Source: Latrodectus hesperus
Lineage: Eukaryota > Arthropoda > Arachnida > Araneae > Theridiidae
DNA length: 64,000 nt
Direction of reading: 5' to 3'
Assembly (NCBI GenBank): GCA_037975125.1
Contig: CM075860.1
Span: 27,005,004-27,069,003, forward strand
Shown piece after piece: positions 41,591 through 60,182 of this stretch; position 1 is the stretch's first letter; each line of letters opens with the position of its first letter. The notes under the pieces are model-generated. The model was not told where the DNA came from and made no database searches. It was given only the letters and a program-made list of their open reading frames with translations. Made by a program: the position numbers and the translations under genes.

Positions 41591-41869
41591 GTAAATATGG
41601 AAAAAAAAAAAAAAACCTGATGTAAACATGAATACAAAGGAGAAAATGTTTGAAATGCAACTTGGTGCAAAGGATCATTTGTCCATCTTATTCGCAGGTG
41701 CTTTAGATACAACTTATAGGCCAATAATAAGATTTGCCAGTGTGGCCGAGATTGCTTCCCAAGTCACTGAATATTTCAAGAGATTGGGGATAGTGCTGTA
41801 AATGAACTTGTAGCAAGGCACTGATTTCACAAATTCAGCTAGGGAGATTTGTTCCTCTGTAATGAAGCT

Positions 41870-42430
41870 GCTGTCTGGTGGACTCGTCATCAAGTGGTTC
41901 ACTATGAGCTGCTGCCAACGAGCCAAACGGTTACTGTGGACCCGTGCTCGCAGCAATTGGAATGTTTGCAACAGGCATTGCAACAGAAGGAGTCAGCACA
42001 GGTTAATAAAAGGTGTATTGTTCTTGGTCGATAACGTGAGGCCACACGTGGCATGGGTGGCTAGGAATACCATATAGAGGTCTGGTTAGGAGACTTTGTG
42101 ACATTCTCCTTACTCACCTGATTCTGTACCATTAGATTAACAGAAAAACAGAATGTTTCATTCCCTGGACTAGCATCTTCGTAGAAAATCCTTCATCAAT
42201 GTAGCAGATTAAGACTAGACTAACTAATGGTCTTCTTTGCGTCTAACACCCCCGAGTTTCAAGGGCAAAGGGATTGCACAGTAGGAAACATATTGGCAGA
42301 ATATGCTGGATGCCGATGGTAATTATTTCGAAAAGTAACAATAGGTAGAACTTTCTGTAGGTCATATTCTTTTGGATCATTAAAAACTTGAAGAAATTTG
42401 TTGTTTATCTTGTATATAATAATGAACACA
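41870..42430 (+). pseudogene. mariner remnant, middle and C-terminal part
   Basis: HYELLPTSQTVTVD and SQQLECLQQALQQKESAQVN (about 41900-42010) are the pre-Asp-2 region of mariner transposases; a shifted frame then gives VLFLVDNVRPHVAWVARNTI (about 42015-42076), holding catalytic Asp 2. The rest is heavily decayed; DGNYFEK near 42310-42335 may be the C-terminus. The 3' flank matches the copy at 34990-35650. Confidence 0.7.
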
Positions 42431-42434
42431 GCAT

Positions 42435-43734
42435 ATAAGGCGAATAAAATTTCAGAAATGTAAATCTATTCATATATGTTTTACGTTACATTGACAATTT
42501 AAATTCTTATAAAAAGTAGAACAGAAAATTATGTATTTTATTTGTAAGATGAAACTCGAAAAATGGATCATTTATTGCTTTTTGGAAATTTTTTAATCCT
42601 TTCTCCACAACCATAAAAAAGATTTCAGATTGTACAATGCGTGTTTTCCGAACCTTTTAATTCCAAGCACATGTCTTCAAACAATTATATGATGTAATTT
42701 TCATTCAATAAGTAGAGACGATGAGATCCATATATTTGTATATTGGGAAAGATTTTTTATTTATATTTTAAAGTAAAAATTTTTAAACTATGTCATCAAG
42801 ACAATAATCAGCATATTTAAAAGAATAATAAACTCATAAAATGGCATATTGTAAAATCAAAAGACGTAAAGAGTATTAAAGAATTTATGATTTTGATTTA
42901 ATTACCTTAAAGAAAAATCGTTATTTTAACTAAAAATATAAAATCGTCAGCTTAGAATGTTTATTTATGTATTAGAAAAATTGAAAAAGAATTGAATAAA
43001 GAAACAGCAAATATAATAGAAATATTAAAAAAGAAGCTGAAGAATTAAAACTCAGTATGTATCAGCTAAAATATTTATATTATTGTATATGAATATACTG
43101 AAGCTGGATATTATATATATTTTTTAACAGTATGAAAGATCAAGACTTCTCAATTAAGAATTGGTTAAATAATATTCTTTTTCTAAGTATCTTAAATTTG
43201 TTTTTTGATTATTTTATTGCTTTAAACAGCTTATTTCGGATTATTTATTTTTAAGGGAATAAAATAATGTGATATAAATGCTGAAATATCAGTAAAAAGT
43301 CTTTATACTCACTTTACAATTTTCATACATTTTATTTCTAATCTAGGCAGATAGATAATTTTTCCTAATCTAAAAAAGAGTTTGATTTAAAAAAGAGATT
43401 TTTTACTAACTTTTTAATATTAAGAAATGAAATTGGTTGATGAATCTAAGCAGATAAGAAACAAATATTACAATAATTTATTTCAGAATATATTTCACAA
43501 AAAACGAAATTTATAAAATCAAACAACATTAAAACTTGGCCTTCAATAATGCAGTAATTTTCCATAAATGTAATATTTGATTACTTCATTTGATATAGTT
43601 ATTAAATCGTTAGAGTAGCTTCTAAATTCTTTACCTTTGACGAATTCTTAAATTACGACACATATTACGTTTTTCCATTTGAAATCAACAATTCTATATA
43701 TTTTTTGTGATGTTGTTGAGGCAGTTTTTAAGGA
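42435..43734. other. Non-coding stretch, nothing recognised
   Basis: AT-rich; no gene, RNA or element ends seen. Confidence 0.5.
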
Positions 43735-44243
43735 CCTCTTGGTACAATGGGAAATGCTCGAAAAGAATGTCACAGTCAACAAGGAGCTCTACACTGCCCA
43801 GCTACACGCGTAATTGAGGCTCTTCGACTGAAAAGACCTGATCGATATGGTCAAACCATACTCCTTCACTACAACGCCAGACACCATGTTGCACAAGTTG
43901 TCAAAGCCGCACTCCAAGAGCTCGAATGAAATGTTATTCAGCATCCGCCAGTATTCTCCGGGCATTGCACCGACCGATCACCATCTTTTTGGCTCCTTGT
44001 CAAACCATGTGAAGGGCGTTACCTTCGATAACAAAGAGGTCCTTAAAAACTGGCTCAACAACATTTTTGACTCCAGACCAGGCGATTTTTGGTGGAACAT
44101 TATCAACAAATTGGTCGAGAGATGGGAAGAGGTTGTAAACAGCAACGGCGAATATATAATTGATTAACTTATTGACATAATTATTGATTTTTGTTTAAAT
44201 AAAAGTCTTTAGTAAAAATGCTACGAGCTTATTCCCCAACCTA
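43735..44243 (+). pseudogene. 5'-truncated mariner with C-terminal transposase part
   Basis: ATRVIEALRLKRPDRYGQTI then ARHHVAQVVKAALQELE holds the Asp-2 region, although the Asp itself reads Tyr (HYNARHH for HDNARPH). After a frameshift near 43930 come YSPGIAPTDHHLFGSLSNHV (Asp 3 region) and a well-kept C-terminus RWEEVVNSNGEYIID before TAA at 44165-44167. The right TIR, on the complement, reads TTAGGTTGGGGAATAAGCTC (44243 leftward), a typical mariner terminus. The left end is missing. Confidence 0.85.
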
Positions 44244-44249
44244 ATATAT

Positions 44250-47040
<2,791 letters not shown>

Positions 47041-47048
47041 CGTGTTCA

Positions 47049-47285
47049 TTAAAGGCGGTGAGGATGTTTTAAATACATGGTAAACGTGATGTCCTCCAAG
47101 TAAAATACTTCTAAAGATGGCAAGTCGACTATTGGGGTCTTCTGCTTGGCCCTTTCTTCTAAATTACAATGACTGCCCGAGCCTTCATCCCAACTGGTAG
47201 AATTCAACTCTAGTCTTAGTACAGGGAAGCATGCTGGTGCAATTAGAATAACCAGTGAATATAACATTATAATATAATTAATCAT
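47049..47285 (-). CDS. Unidentified small reading frame with signal-peptide-like start
   Basis: The 78 codons begin MINYIIMLYSLVILIAPACF, a hydrophobic core with small residues before a plausible cleavage site, and continue with a polar stretch containing one N-glycosylation motif (NST) and a single Cys. Base composition in 47090-47240 is clearly less AT-rich than its surroundings, as for coding DNA. It could be a short secreted protein or, more likely, a first coding exon running past a donor I cannot place. I do not recognise the family. Chance is a real possibility in a window this size. Confidence 0.3.
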   Translation of the reverse strand: MINYIIMLYSLVILIAPACFPVLRLELNSTSWDEGSGSHCNLEERAKQKTPIVDLPSLEVFYLEDITFTMYLKHPHRL

Positions 47286-47289
47286 ATAA

Positions 47290-47912
47290 CATACACATTA
47301 AAAAATTTCTGCAGAAGACTTATTAAATGAAAAACACATTATATTCAATAATCACATAAACACGATTTCACTACAGCTTATTAAAGTACAATACAAATAC
47401 GATAATACTATTTCTGAATCAGTTATTTTTCTCCAAGTAAAAGCATCGACATTACTTGGCAAAATATAAAAAAGAAAGAACTTAATGTGGAGAAATATAA
47501 AAATAAAAGACATTATAATTATTCGAATCATAATATTCAAATGCTAAGCTTTTTAAATTTATTAGTTTAATTAAGTAGTGCTGCGAAAATGTATTCCTTA
47601 GTGCATTAAAATTTTTTTTTCAAAAAGAGGATATTTTTTTCTGAAAAATTAATCATATAAGAGATTTATTAAACATAAAATGTGCGTAATTTGGCTGAAA
47701 TGTATTCACAAACTTTTATTGCTTGCTGTACCCTATAGAAATTTTCATAATTTAATATATCTATCGTGAATTATACTTACAAATAATAATTTTCATTTAA
47801 TTTGTTCCATTTGTTTTTATCACAATAATTAAAATATTGTCAGAGTTTCAAATACTTTCCACATATATTTTAAACTCAATCCATTAAATGTAAGGACTCA
47901 AAATCGTGGTAT
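47290..47912. other. Non-coding stretch, nothing recognised
   Basis: AT-rich, no features recognised. Confidence 0.5.
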
Positions 47913-47954
47913 CTTGATCAAATATAGTTAATAATGTAACTATATTTGATCAAG
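47913..47954. repeat. Perfect 18-bp hairpin
   Basis: CTTGATCAAATATAGTTA (47913-47930), loop ATAATG, and the exact complement 47937-47954. It is followed by two copies of ACTATAACTGTT. The stem is AT-rich and short for a microRNA precursor. Confidence 0.85.
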
Positions 47955-48864
47955 TTAACTATAACTGTTGATACTATAACTGTTTGTCGATTACATTTAA
48001 TACGTTAATTTATTTAACATACTTCCCTTTCATACACATTTGGAAAATTAACGAAATTTATTTATTAATTAAACGGAAATATGTTGTGATACAATTATTG
48101 TTATTATATATTGCGGGTATAGCTTAAAAATTCTTCTATAATTAGACTTTCACTATAAAGTGCGATGAATATTTTTTTAATTCTCGTATAAAATACCTAT
48201 TAAAATTATTTGTATTTATTTTCATTAAAAATAAATTTTTATCGCAGTTTATATGTATGTACACTCATAGGTAAACAGTAAAAATTAAATGAAAGCTTTT
48301 TTTCCTCATATCATTCATAATGTTCTCAATAATTTTACCATTTGAAGTCTCTTCCATAAAAGTTCATTTGAGTTTTCATTCAAAAATCCTAGAAAAAAAA
48401 TGTTTCCTTAAAAGAATGGGCTATTTTTTCCTGACACCATGTATATGAGAAACTATTTTTATTAATATCATCTTTACTCAAGTCATCAAGTAAATATTCG
48501 TTGCTTTTTTAATTATGACAATATCTTAAATAAAACTGACGGATCGAAATGTTCTAGATATCATAGGCTCTTTAACAATACTCCAAGTACCGATTGACTA
48601 GTGTATTGTAATCTTAGAATGTCCTAAGTCCACTAAATCTCATGACAAAACTAATCAAGATATTTGCACTAGAAGCTGTTGATTATGTTCTGATACATAA
48701 GATTTAAGAATGAAATTAGGCTGGCAAAACTCCACAAGAATTGTTTCGAAAACATTCAGCTTAGCGTGAGTTGCCTATAGATTCTCAACGATTCTCCAAG
48801 TAAAAATGCAATGAGTTTTTCAGCAATAAAATAATAAATATAATAAAACACAAATGAAGGATAT

Positions 48865-48932
48865 AATTTTGAAAAGTCTCCTTTTTCTGAACTATAATAA
48901 ATTATTTAAGAAAAATGAGACTTTTCAAAATT
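48865..48932. repeat. 24-bp inverted repeat with one mismatch
   Basis: Arms 48865-48888 (AATTTTGAAAAGTCTC plus CTTTTTCT) and 48909-48932 are complementary with one mismatch around a 20-base loop. Confidence 0.8.
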
Positions 48933-49165
48933 TTAGTTTGTAATGGGAATAAAAATTATAATCGTATCTATGGGGCTATGCAAGGGATCAGCCAGCAGTT
49001 CATAAAATCGTAGGTATTCATAAATAAGTTTGTGAAAACGAGAACCTATTGTGTGTATATATATATTTATCAGAGAATATAGAATAGGAATGTGTAATAA
49101 AACTATTTAAAGTGTCCTCAATCTGAACACGAGATGATTTAGTGTACATTTTGAGGATTTAGAGC

Positions 49166-50125
49166 ATGGGTTCCCAAACTTTTTTCTTTTGGACTACTTT
49201 TAAAGTTTTACTATTTTCGGTAGACCCCCTGCTGCTACATTTCAATTGTATTCCCAAAACTCCTAAAAAATATCACCCTCAATTGGGGGTGCTAAGAAGA
49301 AAAAAAAGTAGCCCATTTTCTTGTGTCCTATTTATTAAAATAATATTCGTGGTTATACAAAATTATAAACATTTATTATTACAAACAATTAACAATTGTC
49401 AAAAAATTAACAATGAACTCTGAAATGTATATCAACAATAAAAAATAATTTTAATAAAACGGATCTACTTGATGAACTGATAGCAAATAACAATATTTGG
49501 CTTCAGTTTTGTAAGAAGTAATCGCAAATCTCCCCATTTTGATCTCTACTGTTTCATCAAAAGGGATTATGATCCATGGTGGTATTTCCTTCGTCAGAAT
49601 ATCTTCAAATCTATTTTTGAAGTCATCATGCAGGGTATTTAAGTGTTGACCGTAAGAATCTGTAGTTGAGCGTCTGAATATCCTCATCAAGACATTCTAT
49701 CTGTGACAAGTGCGAAAACTGGGAGAATTCGCGCCTAATGTAGATGGTAAGCACAGCACAAGTCGCTTTTCATCCCTTTGCAGGTCTAAACAAGTATCCT
49801 GGACGAGCGGGTGCAAGCTCGGCACTTTGCAAGTCTCGACATGTGGTGTACACTTGTGCTATTATCTATTGTTCTATTCAATTCTGTGTTTGAACTGAGT
49901 AGCGAATATTTTTGAGTACCTACTTAGTGAATGGTGCTACCTGCCTACGTTGATTGGTAAATCCAAGCCAAAACTTTTGTTCTTTATTAAGAAAACCAGA
50001 AAATGTTTCGTGGACCCCCACTTACTACTTGCGAGCACCTGTTTTCTTTTCACGTCTACGTGGACCCCCGTGTGGTCTTCTATGGACCCCTGGGTGTCCA
50101 CCTGGACCACTTTGGGAACCTATCC
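49166..50125 (-). mobile_element. Internally deleted hAT transposon with exact 8-bp target duplication
   Basis: The exact direct repeat TTTAGAGC lies at 49158-49165 and 50126-50133. The left end reads ATGGGTTCCCAAACTTTTTT and the right end, on the complement, GGATAGGTTCCCAAAGTGGT; the shared GGTTCCCAAA is common in hAT termini. At 960 bp, only part of a transposase remains. Confidence 0.9.
49451..49760 (-). pseudogene. hAT transposase fragment (SCAND3/FAM200/ZBED-like)
   Basis: The frame from 49690 gives HLNTLHDDFKNRFEDILTKE then IPPWIIIPFDETVE, a conserved stretch of the hAT family related to the vertebrate domesticated SCAND3, FAM200 and ZBED genes. Just upstream on the minus strand, a shifted frame gives REFSQF-like residues that precede this block in the family. 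Zinc finger, catalytic core and dimerisation domain are deleted. Confidence 0.75.
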
Positions 50126-50133
50126 TTTAGAGC

Positions 50134-51313
50134 ATTCCTCAAGGTGATTGGCTATTTACTTCAAATATTAATGTATGTCAAAATCAATATAAAAAGGTGG
50201 GCTTTATAAAAAGGTAATTTATAAGCACTTTTAAACATTAATAGTAAAGATTATGAACGAAATATTTTCTAAAAAGTTTAAAAATCCTGACGGAAGAAAG
50301 AAATTATATATTCAATATATAAAGTACTCAAATTTTTTTAATCAAAATTAAAGAAATAATCAATGTACTTATTACATATATTTGTAATTATTCAAATGCT
50401 CTTTTTCTTTTTTTCAGCTTATATGAGTTAAAAATGGGTACGTTTGTCATCCACAAAGTTTTTTTTCTAATAAAATACAGAATAATTTTCTTTTTCAAAA
50501 TTACAATATTTTTCATTATTTTATCTTATAAGATAAATGGAGGAAATAAGTTAAACCTCAAGTCTCTTTACTTTTCAAACAGAGTAAAATCAAAGTAATA
50601 TGCTTACACGATATTTTCAATTACTGAAATTTAAGAATATTTTAAAAGATAAGATTCTGGCAAACTTATTATTTAAAAATTGAGGAACTGTGATTTCAAA
50701 AAAAAATGTAATATAGGTTCATATTTCGCACAATATAAATTCAAGTACTCTCAGAAAAATATTTTCTAGTTTTTAAACTGAATATAAAAACTGAAATAAA
50801 TAAAAATATGAGTAATGTTTTGTAAATTAAATATGGTATTAATAATGGAATTAATAATAAGATAAATGAGCTAAAATAACTTAAAAAAACTTTTAAACTT
50901 AATAATAAATGAAATATTTATTTTGTATGTTTACCGAGTTTGTGTCAAAAATTAAGATCAGCAATTTTAAATGAATATAGCTTAAATCAGAATATTGTTC
51001 TTTGACTCATTTAATGAATAAGCCAAATTTCCTTTCCGTATTTAAAGATAGAATTTGAGAATTAATTTAAACCACAATTAACGTCAACGTCTTATTCCGT
51101 TATGCACAGAACTTCGGAACTTTGCTGACTCCAAGAATTAAGGCGATTCGATATTAAGGCGATTCCCTCTTTTAAAATTCTCATTTATGCATTACCACTA
51201 GTAACATACATACTAGTACATAGAAAGAATATGCACCATATCTGAATCCCCTTTATTTCTACATTCCCACTTCAACATTTATTTCGGAAAATATCACTAG
51301 TTAGTATATTATT
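50134..51313. other. Non-coding stretch, nothing recognised
   Basis: AT-rich sequence without recognised features. Confidence 0.5.
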
Positions 51314-51315
51314 TA

Positions 51316-51750
51316 CAGGTTGTCCCAAAACGACCGCTTAAGCTCTGCACAGTTAGATTCCTCGTTGGGAGTACATAAAAACTGCCCAAAGAAGCGTTTC
51401 TGTACGATCCGTAGTTTACAAGAAAAATACGAAAAACAAAGTTTGACGTCACTTCCGGTGCAAGAAAAAACACTTTATTGTACATATTAACAACAGTATT
51501 TGCATATCTTTTCAGACCATAATGTTTCAAACGTTCGCCATGCATGCGCGCGTGCCATAGGTGCGCACGTAGTGACAACACCAATGGACTTAGTTGCTCG
51601 TCTGCATGCTGCTTTCACTTCGGTGGATCTTGCGATTCTACAACATTTGATGACAGCTATTCCATTGCTTGCTCAAGCCTGCCTCGACATGCACGGCGTA
51701 CACTTTGAACATCTGCTTTAAATTGTGCATATACTGCTGTTGATATGTTT
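51316..51750 (+). mobile_element. Internally deleted mariner-like element (left TIR plus transposase C-terminus)
   Basis: TA then CAGGTTGTCCCAAAACGACC (from 51316) is a left terminus. The inner TIR word near 51480-51505 (TGTACATATTAACAACAGTA) is inverted relative to GTGCATATACTGCTGTTGAT just after the stop. In between, MDLVARLHAAFTSVDLAILQ and MHGVHFEHLL (51570-51721) form the C-terminus of a DUF4817-type transposase. The body and right terminus are missing, the latter apparently cut by the next element. Confidence 0.65.
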
Positions 51751-51751
51751 G

Positions 51752-53030
51752 CTACTAGATGGCGCTGCGGACTAGCATTTTACAGCAACATATGCAAATG
51801 TCGTACAATAAAAGGAAAATGCTGTTCGTACTACAATCATATGAGCATTGCAGAATGCCGACGTTGGTGGAGAGAGCCCTTCTAGTCAAACTTTTCTAGT
51901 GCAACTGTGAGAATGCAGCGGCAGCTGTCAGAGAGTTCCACCGCCTGAAGAAACAACGACGTGGACAGACGCCGGATTGTGCTCTCAGAGACATAATGGT
52001 GAAATTTGAGCGTAGAGGACAGCTAGGCTTTCTGCCGGGAAGAGGAAGAAAAAGGATTAGCAGCGCCGTCGTAGAGGATGTTGCTACAGCGGTCGTGGAA
52101 GGCAGCAGTGAATCACTTCACGGAAGTGTCAATGCACCGACGATCTCACGTACCCTTGATATGCCATACTCCACTATACGACATATCATGCGTAGAATTT
52201 TCAACTTTTACCCGTATTAAATTAAAATGTTTCATCAATTAGAACGGCATGACCCGGAGATTCGCAAAACTTTCACGCTACAGTTCCTCACAAGAACGGC
52301 AGTAGATGATGCCTGGTCATGGAACATTCTGTGGGCGGACGAGCCCACTTCCTTCTTAATGGTGTGGCGATCGCATATACAACATTAAATCCAGTACATT
52401 CCACCAGATGGCAGCAAAATACCAGGGATCTCACAAGAGATGTCAAATCCAACATAGACACCAGATGGCAGTACCGCACCAGTGATTCAGGGAAAAAGAA
52501 CGAACTGTCAGTCGGACTGAAAACTCCGACCGAATGTTGTTACTCTCGCGCCCTATATGTATCACATTTGTATATAGTGTTAATTAAATATCGTTTATGT
52601 TTATAACCTTCTGATGGATCTTTTTTCGTTTATTGGCTTTAGTTTAAGATGTTATCAGGCCGATAGATCGTGCATACTACAATTAGCCAAAATGGGCACG
52701 TGAATACCCATAACTGTCGCTTCTGGGCGACAGAAAACCCCCACGTGTTGTACGCCAAAACTTTGCATGATACGAAAGTGAATGTATGGTGCGGGATCAC
52801 TGCTTCATTCATTGTCGGATGATTCTCATATTTAATACGTTTTAAAGTACTGACTTGCGTGTTTAGTAATGTCAATTAGAGAAGTTCTTTTTGTTTAATA
52901 AATTGCAAGTGCACTATTGTATTTGCGTATCGTCCTAATTGCGTTCTTTTTCTGTAAAACTACTCCTTCCTTTTTTCGTGATGTCAGACTGTCAAATTCG
53001 ATCTATAACTTGTAGCGCCATCTAGTGGTG
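51752..53030 (+). mobile_element. Second DUF4817-type Tc1/mariner element, interrupted and truncated
   Basis: Bounded by inverted copies of TAGATGGCGCT (51756-51766 and 53014-53024). Transposase from ATG 51855: MPTLVERALLVKLF, an in-frame TAG, then ENAAAAVREFHRLKKQRRG, KFERRGQLGFLPGRGRKR, DMPYSTIRHIMRRI, and after a further stop LEHD-type and WSWNILWADE (catalytic Asp 1). A 328-bp insertion follows. The frame resumes at 52696 as HVNTHNCRFWATENPHVLYA and VNVWCGITASFIVG, ending at a stop near 52820. The Asp 2 and Asp 3 region is gone. Confidence 0.78.
52363..52690 (+). mobile_element. Solo-LTR-like insertion in the transposase
   Basis: AATGG occurs at 52358-52362 and 52691-52695, and removing the segment rejoins the transposase from LLNG to HVNTHNC. 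The insert starts TGTGGCGATCGCATATAC and ends near TTAGCCA, close to the TG...CA of LTRs; a 5-bp target duplication also fits LTR retrotransposons. It carries two CCAGATGGCAG words (52405-52415 and 52461-52471). It has no coding capacity, which fits a solo LTR; the family is not known. Confidence 0.6.
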
Positions 53031-56870
<3,840 letters not shown>

Positions 56871-56879
56871 TTATGCAAA

Positions 56880-59860
56880 AACTCAAAAATTTTCATTAAA
56901 TATCAGCAGCTAACTTCATAATAGCTTTTATAAAGCATTATGTAAATTCATCCTCAAGGAAGCAAATTTGTGATCAGCCTAAACTATTTTGATAGAAAAT
57001 AAAGTAAGAATTGTATTTATGGAGCAACCTTATGTATTGTGTAGTGAATTAAGAGGTACATCACTGTGATTTGGAAATCAGATTATTTCACAGAGCAAGG
57101 GAATTCAAAAGCAGCCAAAATATGTAACATTATCCGCTTAATTCTATACTACTTTCACTTAAAAAGGATATATTATAAATACTAATAGATCAATCAATAA
57201 AATAAATCATATACTTTTAGAACTTGTCGAAATTATTAAAAATATATAATAACTTAACTTTAATATTATATAGTGATTTTAACGCCCATTATATCTTATG
57301 AATCTCCTTACATCTGATGAACTATATCTTATAACTCAGATGACAGCTGAAGAACGTTATTAGAAGACCTTATATCTAAGAATAAACTCTTTATAACTAA
57401 TAAACACGATAGCGTTTGCAATAGCTCTTTTAGAGAATTATGGGAATTGGATGGCTGAATCTCACTTTAACAAAGTCAAAATTGATTGAATTTTTTAATA
57501 ATTGGAAAGTATCTGACAAAATAATTTTTTCGCATCTAACGTTAACTTTACTATAATTACATTTAACTAGGTTCAGTCTCCAATTCTTCTATATAACATG
57601 ATATGCAACTCCATACATAATCAGAAAATTTATTAAAAGCTTTACAAATGTAATGCATCATCTACTTGTATTGATTTAAAATTGTGTTCAATCAAAACAA
57701 TTAAATGATTTCAAAGAGCAATTAAATTAAATAAAATAACAGTCAAATCAATTTTGAAAGCACGTAATCTTTTAAAATATAAAATTAAACTGATGGAAGC
57801 CAACATTACGTGCTCATTAAGAAAAACACTTAAGAGAATGAAATCAGAGCTAGATACAGAAATAAGATAGGGAATTAACGTGCATTAAAAAAATTGAATA
57901 TTTACAAAAAATGCAAGTTAAATTGCGAAGTAGGAAAATTTTTTATTCTACAACAGTGAAAATATTAGAATATAGCAATAAAATTGCCACAAAAATATTC
58001 ACAATCACCAAATATTAAATATTGTAATAATCTAAATGGTATAAGTTTAATGAACACGAAAACTCTTCTGTCAACTCTATTAGAATCCATGCAATCTAAA
58101 TCAATCTGTTTCAACTATTTCTACCTATAAAATAGGAGAAGAAATCTTGAATTGTACAGACATTAAACTACAACTTCTGAATACAAATACCATCTTTATT
58201 AGAGAGATTAATGTATTAGAATAAAAACTTTTATCAGTTATCTGATAAAAGTGAATATACAGGGTGATCTTTTTTAAAGTGACAATGTTTGTAGTGCCCT
58301 GTAGCGCGATCTAATTGCCGAAATTGCACCAAACTTGGGATTTAAACTAATCAAGATATGGGAAAAAGAATTGTGTAAAAAAAGTTTAGTTCCAAAAATC
58401 GTCGCTAGGGTATTTTTTTGGCGCTTTACAATGCATAAAATTTGAGAAAAGAAAAATGCTAATACATACAATCCTACAGTTAAATTATTATTGTTTATTT
58501 GCTACATTAACTTCCCTGGTGAGGAATTAGATCATATTCATTGTGAGCACCTTTTTCAGAAATAACACCGTGCATTCTGCGCACAACGATCTCCAGAGCC
58601 GTACATAACATACTACGAGGGATATTCCGCACCATCTTTGTTATGTTGTCCTTTAGAATAGAAAAATTTGATACTCCACCAGCATTAACTTGAGATTTCA
58701 AATAACCCCAGAGCCAAAATCATATGGCTTGAGGTCAGGGGACTAAGGCGGCCATGCAACTGGAAAACTGCAACTGCAGTAACGCACGTTCCGGTAACGT
58801 GAGAGGCATGGCCAATGAAGCTCGTTTACTTCAGCTGAGATTATTTGTAGGAGCTGTCTACTACTTGCTTTTATAGCCCCTATTACTGGTGCTGTCATCG
58901 CACAACATTTGCATTTTCTTTGATACCCCTTTTTTATGCTAATTTTCATTATTGTAAGCCGCAGCAGCGCCACAAAATGTCCTAGCGGCAATTTTTGGAA
59001 CTACCATTTTTTTACTCAATTTTTTTCATGTTTTGATTTGTCTAAATAGCAAGTTTGGTGTCATTTTGTCGTTAAGATCCCGTTACAGGGCGCTCCAAAT
59101 ACTGTCACTTTAAAAAAGATTACCCTGTAATTTATAAATTTATCAAGAAAATTTAAACTGCTACTAAATCAGAAGATGGAACACATACAGCTTTACCATT
59201 AGCAGACAATATGGCTTTACAATCAACACAAACAAAACTTCACGATAACAATACAGTCTTTCAAGAGAAAGTTATATTGGAGCCAAGGAAATATTGCCTT
59301 CACTGGAAAATCTGCAAATATTTGAAGAGATTCACAGGTTGTATTCAAAGCGATTGACAACTCAAATCGTAATAACAAAATAATTAAAAGCATGCAACAA
59401 TTAATCATATTAAAACGAAATAATAGCAGTCAACTAATAACATTGGGTAAGAGGACAAATCGAAAAAATAGGTATTGAAATTGCAGTCAAAAATAAATTA
59501 TCTTTAGATTATAAGCAGGAAATACCTTTTTCAAAGTCATACATATAAAAAGAATCATAAATCAAATAAACCATTTATGACAACGGTAATGGTATGGGGT
59601 TATTCAAGTTATTTAATCGGGTATTATTGAAACAAAATACTTATTTTATTGTTAACGAAACTCATATCCATTAAACAACAATCATCAAACAGATATATTA
59701 ATTATCTAATAACTTTTCACGGATCTTTCCCAGAATATAGATTCCATAGAGTTACATCAGATTCATGTGCTTATAATCAAAAATGCTTTCTGTATCTCTC
59801 TATATATAAATGTCCTCATTCTCATTAATATCGTAAGAAATGTTACCTCAATGTATACAT
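56880..59860 (+). pseudogene. Decayed LINE (endonuclease, RNase H-like and C-terminal parts)
   Basis: In shifting frames: RIVFMEQPYV (about 57007-57037) and YSDFNAHYIL (about 57270-57300) match the QEPY and GDFNAH motifs of the apurinic endonuclease of non-LTR retrotransposons. After 59130, SQVVFKAIDNSNRNNKIIKS (about 59330-59390) resembles the RNase H region of such elements, and LITFHGSFPEYRFHRVTSDS then C....KC...CPHSH (about 59705-59825) matches the C-terminal Cys/His domain. The reverse-transcriptase core is missing, and another transposon sits in the gap (58260-59127). Confidence 0.6.
58260..59127 (-). mobile_element. Mariner-like element with long TIRs, internally deleted
   Basis: TA (58258-58259 and 59128-59129) flanks CAGGGTGATCTTTTTTAAAG on the left and, on the complement, CAGGGTAATCTTTTTTAAAG on the right. 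The inverted similarity runs for more than 90 bases with scattered mismatches. On the minus strand the transposase C-terminal region remains: SFPVAWPP (about 58770-58745), WGYLKSQVNAGGVSNFSILK and NIPRSMLCTALEIVVRRMHG (about 58710-58570), close to DUF4817-type C-termini. It interrupts the LINE at 56880-59860, so it is the younger of the two. Confidence 0.88.
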
Positions 59861-60182
59861 ATCTATACACATCAAATGTTACTCATCCAACCTGAATTAC
59901 GAGAATTAAACTTTTATTGTTTACACCATGGGTGTCTAAACTATGACCGTTCGTGGGCCGCATGGCAAAAAAAAATTTTTTTACTGGGCCGCACATACAA
60001 TATTTTTTCAAAAAATTGAAATAAAAATTAACTCTATGTAGTTTTATTAAAATAAATTAACTTCTTTTTATTATAATTTTTTTATTTTTAATTTGATATG
60101 TATAGGTACATATTTATTTTAAATTTGTATAAGTTTCGTTTCATTTAGTTTGGATTTCATAATGATGGAAAAAATAATCAAA

